Assembly (NCBI RefSeq): GCF_015207035.1
Contig: NZ_JADEXQ010000006.1
Span: 1 to 64,000 of the forward strand
Reading direction: 5' to 3'
Origin: Romeriopsis navalis LEGE 11480
GTDB lineage: Bacteria; Cyanobacteriota; Cyanobacteriia; Leptolyngbyales; Leptolyngbyaceae
DNA: 64,000 nt
Part shown: piece after piece, positions 18,707 through 28,300 of the stretch
Layout: the number at the start of each line of letters is the position of its first letter
Numbering within the stretch: the first letter of the stretch is position 1
Program-made: the position numbers and the translations under genes
Notes under the pieces: generated by a model
The model's database searches: none
What the model was told of the DNA's origin: nothing
The model's input: only the letters and a program-made list of their open reading frames with translations

Positions 18707-19278
18707 GGCTGCCATTTTTGGATGAACCAATCAATTACCATGGCTAATTTGTCTGCTTCGGGTACGTGATATTGTTCGCTGGTGGGCATGGGGAAGAAAT
18801 AACCGATCGAATATAAAAATACCGTCAAATCTTGTTCAAGGTGATTGATTTCGAAAATTCCTTGGTCAATGCCTTTTTGTAAGATCTGGTAGACCGTGGC
18901 GCGGAAACGTTGATCTTGGGTTTGCTTAAATTCGGGTTTGAGTTTGAGTACGGCAAGGGTGAGTTCGGCCGCATGATCGCCACTGTTGCGTGCGGCCTCA
19001 ATTACGGCAAATCGACTCAGGAGAAAGGCTTTGAGTAGTCGATCGGCCCGTTTGCGTGACTTGGCGATGTCGGTGGCTGTTTCTGACTGCGTGAAGGTTT
19101 CGGCCACGGCAATAATGATTGTCTTTTTGTTTTTAAAATAGAGATATAGCGTACCAACCGCAATGCCCACATCCTGGGCAATTTCCTGCATAGTCGTTTT
19201 ACGCACGCCATAGCGTGTGAAGCGATTTGTTGCTGCTTCTAGGATTGCGGTGCGTTTTGTTTCGTCGAGGGTTTGCAT
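18703..19278 (-). CDS. TetR-family transcriptional regulator
   Basis: A 191-residue regulator. The N-terminal helix-turn-helix is typical: ILEAATNRFTRYGVRKTTMQ, then EIAQDVGIAVGTLYLYFKNK (residues ~13-55). The helical ligand-binding C-terminal domain is divergent, as usual. It starts two bases after the P450 stop codon, so the two genes are translationally coupled. It probably represses the P450 operon by binding the palindrome upstream of that gene, with a hydrophobic ligand releasing it. The ligand and operator assignment are inferred. Confidence 0.9.
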   Translation of the reverse strand: MQTLDETKRTAILEAATNRFTRYGVRKTTMQEIAQDVGIAVGTLYLYFKNKKTIIIAVAETFTQSETATDIAKSRKRADRLLKAFLLSRFAVIEAARNSGDHAAELTLAVLKLKPEFKQTQDQRFRATVYQILQKGIDQGIFEINHLEQDLTVFLYSIGYFFPMPTSEQYHVPEADKLAMVIDWFIQKWQP

Positions 19279-19280
19279 CG

Positions 19281-20633
19281 CTACTGCCGCTGCTGTAGTT
19301 GCACTTGTACGCCATTCGCTGGCCGTAGTGTGAACCGTGGATCGATGGCAAAGGACTGGCCGGGAGTGAGTTCTATTTTAAACCGTTGACTGATCATACT
19401 TAACGCGGTGAGGGCTTCCATCAGTGCTAAACTTTTGCCGATACATATGTGGGGGCCTGCGCCAAATGGAATATAAGCGTATTTATGGCGTTGGGCAACT
19501 GGGGCGGGGAGGAAGCGATCGGGGTCAAATTGCCACGGATTATCCCAAAACTCCGGATGTCGCATGGTGAAATAAGTGGCAATGATGCACATGCTGCCTT
19601 TGGGAACGTGGTAGCCATCGAGGTGATCATCGCTGATCGGACTACGCGGTTGGCCAAGTCCGGGTGGATAGAGTCGCAGCGATTCGTCAAAGACACGGCG
19701 GGTATAGTCGAGTTGCGATAGCTGCTCTAAAGTCGGTGGTTGACCGTTGAGGCGTTGACTGACTTCCTGATGCAGATTGTCGGCAATTTCTGGCTGGCTA
19801 GCGATGATTTTCCAAGTCCAGGCGAGGGATGTGGCGACGGTTTCATAACCGGCATTGAGTAGCGTAAAGATTTCGTCGCGGATTTGCTGATCACTCATGC
19901 CGATGCCAGTTTCGCTATCTTGGGCATCGAGGAGCATAGCGAGTAGATCAACGCGATTGGTCTGCCCTTCCCGGCGCGATCGGATAATTTCAGTAACGGT
20001 GTCATCTAGAATTTGCTTGGCTTGACGGAACGTGCGATTGTGCGGTGTCGGTAGCCATAGGGGGGGCGAGATCGGGTTGCTAATGCGGGAGTAAACGTAG
20101 GCCAGGGCGGTCCGAAAGGCTTGACCAACTCGGTTTTCGGATTGACTAATATCGAGGCCGAACAACGAGCGACTGACCATCTTCAGGCTCAGATCAATCA
20201 TGGCAGCGGCGATGTCGATCGGTTCATCCTCGGGCTGATTTTCCCATTGCTGAATCAGGTCTTGTACCGCTTGCACAATCACCTGATGTAATTCTTCTAG
20301 GGCTTTGCGCTGAAAGGCCGGTTGCATCAGGCGGCGGTGCTGTTGCCAGGACTCACCGTCATTGGTGAAGAGTCCTTTGCCTTGAAGCAGGCCCATTGAT
20401 TTGACGACTAAATCCGGTTTTACGTAGCGATCACCCTTGGTTGCCAGCATTTGTTCGGCATGGCGCGGGTGAATCATTACATAGTAGGAGAACCCTGGCA
20501 GGATGGGGATGCGGATGATGTCGCCGTGGACTTTCCAGAACTGGTCGATCGATTTAAGTGGATCTCGCTGGAAGGTTTGGATCTGTGGCAGGAGATAACC
20601 GCTTGGCCCTGGTGGGTAAGGAAGTTTTGCCAT
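19281..20633 (-). CDS. cytochrome P450
   Basis: A 450-residue soluble P450. It shows the proline-rich start LPYPPGPSG, the I-helix oxygen-activation motif NAGYETVATS near residue 260, the ExxR motif in ESLRLYPPG near 316, and the haem loop FGAGPHICIGKSL with the axial cysteine at 397. The sequence resembles the bacterial CYP102/CYP4-like group acting on fatty acids or hydrophobic compounds, but the substrate cannot be read from the sequence. It needs ferredoxin or another reductase partner, and none is encoded beside it. It is co-transcribed with the TetR regulator downstream. An AT-rich promoter with a perfect palindrome lies just upstream. Confidence 0.93.
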   Translation of the reverse strand: MAKLPYPPGPSGYLLPQIQTFQRDPLKSIDQFWKVHGDIIRIPILPGFSYYVMIHPRHAEQMLATKGDRYVKPDLVVKSMGLLQGKGLFTNDGESWQQHRRLMQPAFQRKALEELHQVIVQAVQDLIQQWENQPEDEPIDIAAAMIDLSLKMVSRSLFGLDISQSENRVGQAFRTALAYVYSRISNPISPPLWLPTPHNRTFRQAKQILDDTVTEIIRSRREGQTNRVDLLAMLLDAQDSETGIGMSDQQIRDEIFTLLNAGYETVATSLAWTWKIIASQPEIADNLHQEVSQRLNGQPPTLEQLSQLDYTRRVFDESLRLYPPGLGQPRSPISDDHLDGYHVPKGSMCIIATYFTMRHPEFWDNPWQFDPDRFLPAPVAQRHKYAYIPFGAGPHICIGKSLALMEALTALSMISQRFKIELTPGQSFAIDPRFTLRPANGVQVQLQQRQ

Positions 20634-20650
20634 GAATGTGCCTGGTCGAA

Positions 20651-20684
20651 AATGAATAATGAATATTATAATTTATTATTCATT
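20651..20684 (-). promoter_or_regulatory. P450 promoter with TetR-operator-like palindrome
   Basis: AATGAATAAT (20651-20660) and ATTATTCATT (20675-20684) form a perfect 10-bp inverted repeat with a 14-base centre. On the minus strand a TATAAT (complement of 20665-20670) lies inside it. The site sits 18-51 bases upstream of the P450 start and its outer arm touches the stop codon of the LuxR-type gene. Placement over the -10 fits autorepression by the TetR protein of the operon. Confidence 0.65.
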
Positions 20685-21388
20685 TACAGCGTTAGCCCGA
20701 GTTTGGCAACCATTTCGGTGCGGGAGGCGACTTCGAGTTTTCGGAACATGCGTTTGAGTGCTTGTTTGACCGAGTTCTGTGTAATCCAGAGTTCTGTGCC
20801 AATTTCGGCGTTAGTTTTGCCTTGGGCGACGAGGTTGGCGATTTGGCGTTCGCGGGCTGTGAGTTTTCCAATGTGGGGATTCGAGCTGGTTTGCTGCTGG
20901 AGGCTCGCAAGTTTGGCGGAGACGTGTTGGCAAACGGCACTGAGTTTGCTGAGGTCTTGCTGATTAAATGCCGGAGTATTGTCGCCACGGGCAAAGTGAA
21001 TCGAACCGATTAGCTCGCCTTGGCCAACGATCGGCCCAGTCATGATGTGGGCGTGGTCATATTCAGAGCAGCAACGATCGTACAGTGGGCTCTGCTTCCA
21101 GGTACCGGCAGGCAGCACAATTTCTTCATGTGCGTGTGCATGGTAGTCCATGACGTATTGCATCACGGGGTCTACTTGTTTCCCGATTTTTTGATAGCGC
21201 TCGATGAAATGATCGGAAACGCCAACGGTGTCGCAATGGGCAATTTCGTGCTGTTTGTCCAGGAGATAAATACCCCATTTATCGGTGTTGAAATGTGTGT
21301 GGATTTCGTCCATGAACCGGAATCGCAGGGATTCGATCGTCGGCGCGGTCGCGATCGATTGAAAGAAACCGTGGAGCGCGTTGGTCAT
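20684..21388 (-). CDS. GAF-domain LuxR-type transcriptional regulator
   Basis: A 234-residue regulator with an N-terminal GAF-like sensory domain (about residues 12-160; FRFMDEIHTHFNTDKWGIYLLD, GPIVGQGELIGSIHFAR). The C-terminal LuxR helix-turn-helix (GKLTARERQIANLVAQGKTN, with the recognition helix in the following NSVKQALKRMFRKLEV) lies at about 173-234. No receiver domain is present, so the signal is probably a small ligand or redox cue bound by the GAF domain. It is divergent from the DJ-1-like gene, with 88 bases between, and reads towards the P450. Its targets may be either neighbour. Confidence 0.88.
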   Translation of the reverse strand: MTNALHGFFQSIATAPTIESLRFRFMDEIHTHFNTDKWGIYLLDKQHEIAHCDTVGVSDHFIERYQKIGKQVDPVMQYVMDYHAHAHEEIVLPAGTWKQSPLYDRCCSEYDHAHIMTGPIVGQGELIGSIHFARGDNTPAFNQQDLSKLSAVCQHVSAKLASLQQQTSSNPHIGKLTARERQIANLVAQGKTNAEIGTELWITQNSVKQALKRMFRKLEVASRTEMVAKLGLTL

Positions 21389-21476
21389 AGCAAAACTGTA
21401 CCCACTTGAGGACTATCCAGGCGGGGTGCCTGTGCCTACGATAGTTTCATGATCAAGGATTTAGGGCAACTATTAC

Positions 21477-22169
21477 ATGCTGAAAACGTTTCAAATTGGC
21501 TTAGTGATTTATCCCGGTTTGGTGCAATTAGATGCACTTGGGCCATATCAAGTTCTCAGTTTTCCGCCGAATACCACTGTGCATTTGGTCGCACAGACGT
21601 TGGATGCAGTTGAAAGTAATGAAGGATTGACGCTACATCCAACCCAAACCTTTGCTGACTGCCCACAGTTGGATGTGTTGTGTGTACCGGGGGGTGGGCT
21701 CGGTCAGATTGAGGCGATGCGGGATGTGGCCCTATTGAATTTTCTGCGTCAGCAGTCGGAGCAAGCAATGTATGTGACAAGTGTTTGTACTGGATCGATG
21801 ATTTTGGCGGCGGCGGGTTTGCTGCAAGGCTATAAAGCAACTTGTCACTGGATGTTTCAGGAGCAGCTGGGGATGTTGGGGGTAGAGGTCGTGCCAGAAC
21901 GGGTGGTAATCGATCGTAATCGCATTACGGGTGCTGGTGTGACTTCGGGGATTGATTTTGGGTTTGTATTACTCAGTCAATTATGTGGTGTGGAAACCGC
22001 GAAGCTGACGCAGCTAATGATGGAATATGACCCGCAGCCACCGTTTGATTCGGGTACACCGGAGCAGACAGAACCAGAAATTTTGCAGCAGTTTATGTCG
22101 ATGGGTAAACCGTTTGCGGATGCGTTTTTGATGGTGACTCAAGAGGTTGCCAATTCTTTGTCAGAATAA
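21477..22169 (+). CDS. DJ-1/PfpI-family protein, isonitrile-hydratase-like
   Basis: A 230-residue DJ-1/PfpI protein. The nucleophile-elbow cysteine is C104 in VTSVCTGSMILAAAGLL. The N-terminal VIYPGLVQLDALGPYQVL has the acidic Asp position seen in isocyanide hydratases. GAGVTSGIDFGFVLLSQLCG near 155-175 is also shared with that subgroup and with the amidase-like part of GlxA regulators. Isonitrile hydratase converts isonitriles to N-formyl amines. The exact substrate is inferred from subgroup resemblance only. AGGG at 21463 precedes the ATG. It is divergently arranged with the LuxR-type regulator, a likely controller. Confidence 0.82.
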   Translation: MLKTFQIGLVIYPGLVQLDALGPYQVLSFPPNTTVHLVAQTLDAVESNEGLTLHPTQTFADCPQLDVLCVPGGGLGQIEAMRDVALLNFLRQQSEQAMYVTSVCTGSMILAAAGLLQGYKATCHWMFQEQLGMLGVEVVPERVVIDRNRITGAGVTSGIDFGFVLLSQLCGVETAKLTQLMMEYDPQPPFDSGTPEQTEPEILQQFMSMGKPFADAFLMVTQEVANSLSE

Positions 22170-22368
22170 TGTATCGCTCTACGTCTGAATTAAGTTGCTA
22201 CGGTTGCGCGTGGTTATGCAATTGTTATGGGAACTACTCCCGCGATGGATCTGGGGGTTGCTTATTGTGGGATGAATCTAACGATCGATGGATTTTCCTG
22301 GGCCGGAATAGTCTGACTTTAGCAAATCATCAATACGCGATTCATTCGATAGATCAGCAACGCCCAAG

Positions 22369-25300
22369 TTATGAACCACATGGGTTGAGTAATTCCTGAA
22401 TCAAAAGCGCCAACTGTCTAAGTCGGATGGGCTTACTCATATAGCGATCGGCCCCCGCTGCCAAACAACGCTCCTCATCCCCTTCCATCGCCAATGCGGT
22501 TAGGGCAACGATCGGCGTCTGAGACAGGGCTGAGATCTGGCGGATATGCTGCGTTGCCACTAAGCCATCCATCCCCGGCATCTGAATATCCATCAAAATC
22601 AGGTCAGGCAACTCTGACTGGGCTAGTTCGATCGCGGCTTCTCCATTTTGAGCTACTGCTAAACGATACCCTTTGGCTGCCAGATAACTTGATATTGTTT
22701 GGATACTTGCCTCATTATCTTCAGCTAGCAAGAGCAGTGGTGAGACCTTTGGACTGCTAATTTCGGGCATCGGTAGACTCAAGTCTGATGCCGCTTGGCT
22801 ATTTGCCGAACCCTCACGGCTAAAGGTGGAATAGGGAAGCTCAATCATAAAATGACTGCCAACATTCAGCTCGCTAGTGATGGTAACGTCGCCGCCATGC
22901 AGTTCTACAATCTGTTTGACCAGTGCCAAGCCCAGACCTGTTCCCTCATATTGCCGATTCAGGGAACTGTCGATTTGGATAAATGGCTGAAATAGTTTTG
23001 GTAGATTCTCTGGAGCGATCCCAATTCCTGTATCGGCGATCGTCAATTTTAGATAATCCTGATCATGGGTTATGTTCGCTGGGATTGGCTCAACGATGAG
23101 TGTGACGTGCCCGCCTTCAGGGGTGAATTTCACCGCATTATTCAGGAGGTTGATCAACACCTGGCGCATGCGACGTTCATCGACTTCAATATTAGGGAGG
23201 TGTGAGGGCACTTTTAGATGGAGATGCACATTTTGTTTCATGGCTTGTTGCCTAACAAAAGTCAAACTAGACTCGCAAAGATATAGGACTGAAACTTCGG
23301 CATAGACCAGTTCGACTTGACCTGACTCAATCTTCGCTAAGTCAAGAATTTCGTTAATCAGCTCCAACAAATGTGAACCACTCTTGTTAGTAATATTTAT
23401 CGCATTTAGCTGACGTTCATTTACTTCACCAAAAATACCTTCCTCTAAGCCTTCGGTCATGCCCAGAATGGCATTGAGCGGTGTGCGCAGCTCGTGACTC
23501 ATATTAGCCAGGAATTCATCTTTCATGCGTGTTGCACGGATCAGCTCTTCGTTGGTACGTTGGAGTTTGGCTTCGGTTTGCTTGCGATCGCTAATATCAA
23601 CCACCACCCCATACCAAGCCACATCGCCATTCTCTAGTCGTTCTGGACGACACATAATCTGTATCCATCGGAGTCCCTTTTGGGGCAGCAACAAACGAAA
23701 CTCCTCAGAATGGGGCTTCAACGTCACAGCAGATTTCTGGAGCGAAACTTGCAATTTGGCAATATCATCTGGCTGGAACCTTTCCCATATCAAAGTGATA
23801 TTTTGGAGAGCTGCTTCAGGTTCAAGCTCAAAGATTTCACGTACCTGGGAACTAACATAAGTGAGTCCATCGCTACCATCAAGACGTAGGACATAGCGAT
23901 AGATCATCCCTGGTACATTCTCCGTCATGCGACGGAATTGAGCCTCAGTCTTTTGGAGGGCTAGCTCTGCTTTCTTGCGCTCGGTAATATCAATGTTGGT
24001 TCCTACTGCCCTTATCAGTTGTCCATGCTCATCAGATTGAAGGACAATTGTGGACATGACATGTCGAATGGAACCATCCGATCTGACAACTCTGAACTCT
24101 TTAAAAATAGGGTTTTTATCGCCTTCCTTCAGTTGTGCCTGTTCCAAATCATCCGGATGGACTAACCTTTCCCAGTCCTGGTAAGTACCCTCAAATGTTT
24201 CGGGCGATATGCCATAGATCTCAAACATTCGGTCATCCCAGGAAAGATGATGGTTCTGGAAGTTACATTCCCAAATGCCGAGCTGAGCTGACTCAATGGC
24301 AAGTTCTAGCTTGTTTGATAGCGTCTGTAATTGTTGCTCATAGTGCTTGCGCTTAGTGATATCAATATTGGTTCCTACTGCCCGTATCGGTTGTCCCTGG
24401 TGGTTATATTGCTTTAAGACGGTGGAAGCAACATGCCGAATTGAACCATCCGGTCGGATCACTCGAAACTCTATGTGAACAGGATTTTTAGCCTCTTGCT
24501 GTTCCTTCTGTCTGATCTGTTCTAAATCATCCGGATGGACACACCTTTCAAAGCTCTGGTAAGTCCCTTCAAATGTTTCGGGTGAGATGCCATAGATTTC
24601 AAACATCCGGTCATCCCAGGAAAGACAATCGTCGTGGAAGTTCCACTCCCAGATGCCGATTTCTGCACTTTCTAGGGCCAGTTCGAGGCGTTGTGACAAG
24701 GCTTTTAGCTGCTCTTCTGCTTGTTTGCGATCGGTAATATCAACAACAATGCCTTCCCAAACTGTATCGCCATTGTCCAATCGCTCTACACTGGCAAAAT
24801 TCTTGACCCAACGAATCCCTTTTTGCGGCAAAACGACCCGATAGGTAATTTCGGATGCTTCCAGTGTTTCGGCTGAAACCTGGATTTTATGGCTGATTTG
24901 GGGCACATCGTCGGGATGGATTCTATCCCAAACGGTATTTTGCAGGGCAATCTCGGGTTCAACTTCAAACAGCTCCCGCACCTGGGAACTTGCATAGGTC
25001 ATTTCGTCCTGACCATCAGCATGGCGAACATAGCGAAAAATCATCCCCGGCACATTTTCCGTCATCCGGTGGAACTGAGCCTGAGTATCTTTTAGAGCCT
25101 GTTCAGCCGCTTTGCGATCGCTAACATCTCTCACCGTACAGTGGAATAACCTTTCCTCTTGATATCCAATTGAGGTAAGAGTCACCTCAGTCCAGGAATT
25201 TTCTCCATCGAAGCGTTGATGAAGCCACTCAAAACGAGCACTCCCCCTTTCCAAGGCATGCTCCATCATGACTTGAGCCTTATCTTCAGAAAGTTGACCA

Positions 25301-28300
25301 TCCGGCTGCCTTTCTGGGGAGACTTGATATGGTTGGAGGGCTAATAACTCGTCTTTGCTCGGATATTGGAAGAGGTCAAGGGCTGCCTGGTTGCAATCTA
25401 CAAATCCTTTATCTCCCCATAAAAGGACAGCATCGGCAGCTTGATTAAACAGAGTTTTGAGACGGCCTTCTGAGGCAGCAAGCTGAGCTGTGCGCTCCCT
25501 CACTCGTGCTTCCAATTCATGGTTCAGCTTTGCAAGGGCTCCTTGACTTTGCTGTAGGGCTTGAGTGCGTTCTTCGACACGCTGCTCCAGATGCCGATAA
25601 AGCTGTGCATTGTCGAGGGCGATCGCGGATTGGGCGCAGAGGAAGTTAATGACGGTGATGCGATCGCGGGTGAATACTCCCGTCGTGGATTCGTTCTGCA
25701 AGTAAAGAACACCGATGAGTCTCCCCCGGTGGAGCATGGGGGCACCCAAGGCACTCCAAGATTGATGAGGGCGGAAGTGAGAGGCCACTAAGACGGCATC
25801 ATCATTGGCATCATCCAAAACGACCATCTCTTGGGTGTTTTTAACGTACTGAATCAATTGAACGGGTAATGCTGAACGATTGTCCAAGGGCTCTGGCGTG
25901 AGGTTCATCGCCTCTAATGTTGCCCTAGCCCTCACCTGCCAGTTTTCTTGGCCATCGGGCATGATGATGGCACAGTGGTCGGTTCCAGAGGTTTGCAACA
26001 TTATTCGAGAGAGTTTCTCTAGCAACTCATCTAGGTCAATGCTTTCCGTGAGAAGCTGGGATGTTTTGAAAACCGTAGCCAGATCAAACTTTTGGTTGAT
26101 TCCCCCAGTTGAGGTTGAGGTGACGTTGGAAGAAGCATGGGTGGATAGATTGACTGGAGCAATGCTGCTCAGGGTTGCGAGGGTATCTGAGGATTCTGTT
26201 GCTGGTTGAAGAATGGGCTGAAGTAGCTGGGGGTAGCGTTTTTCTAAGTCATCGGTTTTAGCCCTGGCTCCCCAACGGTCATAGCAGTAGTAGGCCTCTT
26301 GCAGATAGTCTGCAGCGACTCTGTCTTTGCCCCAGTCGATGTAGAATTTAGCCGCTAGTTCATTGGCCAGGGCTTCTTCTTGGAGGTACTGGTGTTTCTT
26401 TGCGCCGGCGATCGCCTGATCATAAAACTCTAGGGCCTCTACTCTATTACCTAGAACGCGATGTCTTTCAGCCTCCACCAAATCATATTTATGCTGAAAA
26501 TTCATGGGGGCGTGGCTGGCCCAAATCTTATATTTCTCCTGGTTCCTTCGTACTTTTTCTAAATACTGATCGTCTAATGTTTCCTCTATAAGACTTGATG
26601 CATTAATCTGGCTCAAACAGATCAGAGAGTCATAAAAATAAAAAATGTATTCTGTTGGCCATCCACTTACGCTGTCTAGATTGTCTTGAACAAGCTGAAT
26701 CGAAAGCAAGGCCTGATCTTGACGAGAAAATAGATATTGTAGGATTGACTGATACAGATAAAGGTGGTGCAGACCGAAGAAGTCTTTATCTTCTATCATG
26801 GAATTGACAGATTCTTCTAAATCAAATGCATCACTTTCCAAGTCCTCAGGCTGCCCCAGTTCAGCCATTAATTTAGAAGTAATTTGATTCAGCATCTTAA
26901 TAAGTCTCTTTGCATGAGCATGGTTTAGTCTTTGGGCTGCCTGATGCGCTGAAATAATTTCAACCTGTAGAGATGCCAACATCTCACCACAGAAAAAGAG
27001 ATTTTGACATTTGGACTGCATTGAATATCCACCATATTCAAAATCACCATTTTCTAGGCAAAGAGCATATGCTTGAGAAAATAAGGGTCGTGCATCCCGT
27101 AAATGCGATTTAAGATAGCTTGTGTAAGCTCCTACAACATTTAATATGCGAGTTTTGGTTGGGTTTTGTGGAAAAATGTCTACGACTTTAAGACTTAGTT
27201 GACCAAACTGATAGTATTTCTCAATATCTTGATCGATTAAACCAACCAGAATTCCATAAGAAGAATAGGCATAGGCTGAGTAGGGAGAGTTTCCATTTTC
27301 GAGTGAAAATCTAACGAGTTTTAGTGTAATCAGCCAAAACAAATTTGTGTCACTGATGATTGTAGGCGCACCAAGGGCAAGTAAGAGTTGAGCCACTGCC
27401 AGCTTTTGGGGATCTTTCAGCAGCGGTAGTTTCACTATTGACTCAAAGCTGAACTGACTAATATAGGGTTGGAACTTCCTATACTCCTGCTGAACCTGCT
27501 CAAAACTAGAAGCGCTAGGCAGATCAACACCTAACTCTTCTAATATCTCTCTTGCAGTTGTAATGGCTAAACCATAGTTGTGCTGGGAAGCATACAATTG
27601 AATTTGAGTTCGTGCCGAGGGGACTTTATCTAAAGCCTGTCTGGCATGATTTTTGATTTCAATTGTGAATTGCTCCGTCATTGAGCCATCACCAGTTAAG
27701 TAGGCTGACTCGGTCGCTAAATTATGTAGATCTAGCGTGAGCTGATACCTTCTCTCCCAAGAGTTTTCCCCCAATAAAGACAACCCCTTTTTCGCATAGT
27801 CAAGGCTGGCTTGATAAGCAATTGATTTTTTGGCTCTTGTTCCAGCAATCAAATTTAAGTGAGTCAATTCATCACGATCAGACTGTTTGACAATTAATGT
27901 TTCACAAAGGTTGAAGTGGCCAACGATATCAAATATCTTTTCTTCTAGGCTTTTCTGAGATTGGTCTTTACTCAAGAGTTGACCAATTTGGTAATGTACG
28001 ATTTCTCTTTCGGATTGCGGGATGAGAGAATAAGCGGCCTGTTGCACGCGATCGTGGAGAAAGTAATACTTCAAATGCAACGGTTGAGATGAGCTTTGCA
28101 ACCGTTCATCAGTTTGGCTATTTCTTAGAAATAACTTATATATTTGGCTCTCCGGCAGCACTAGCCCAAGTTGGAGTGCTGGCCATAAATCCTCAGCCAA
28201 CTGCTCCTGAGCACGTTCACACACAACTGCCAGAGTCGCCAAGTCAAACTGGTTGCCCACACAAGATGCAACTTTCAAAACCTCCTGGGTCTGCTTTGGC

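Noticed and set aside
22169-22399. 76-codon plus-strand frame after the DJ-1-like gene
   Set aside because: It overlaps the stop of one real gene and the 3' end of another and has no ribosome site or domain. Probably chance.
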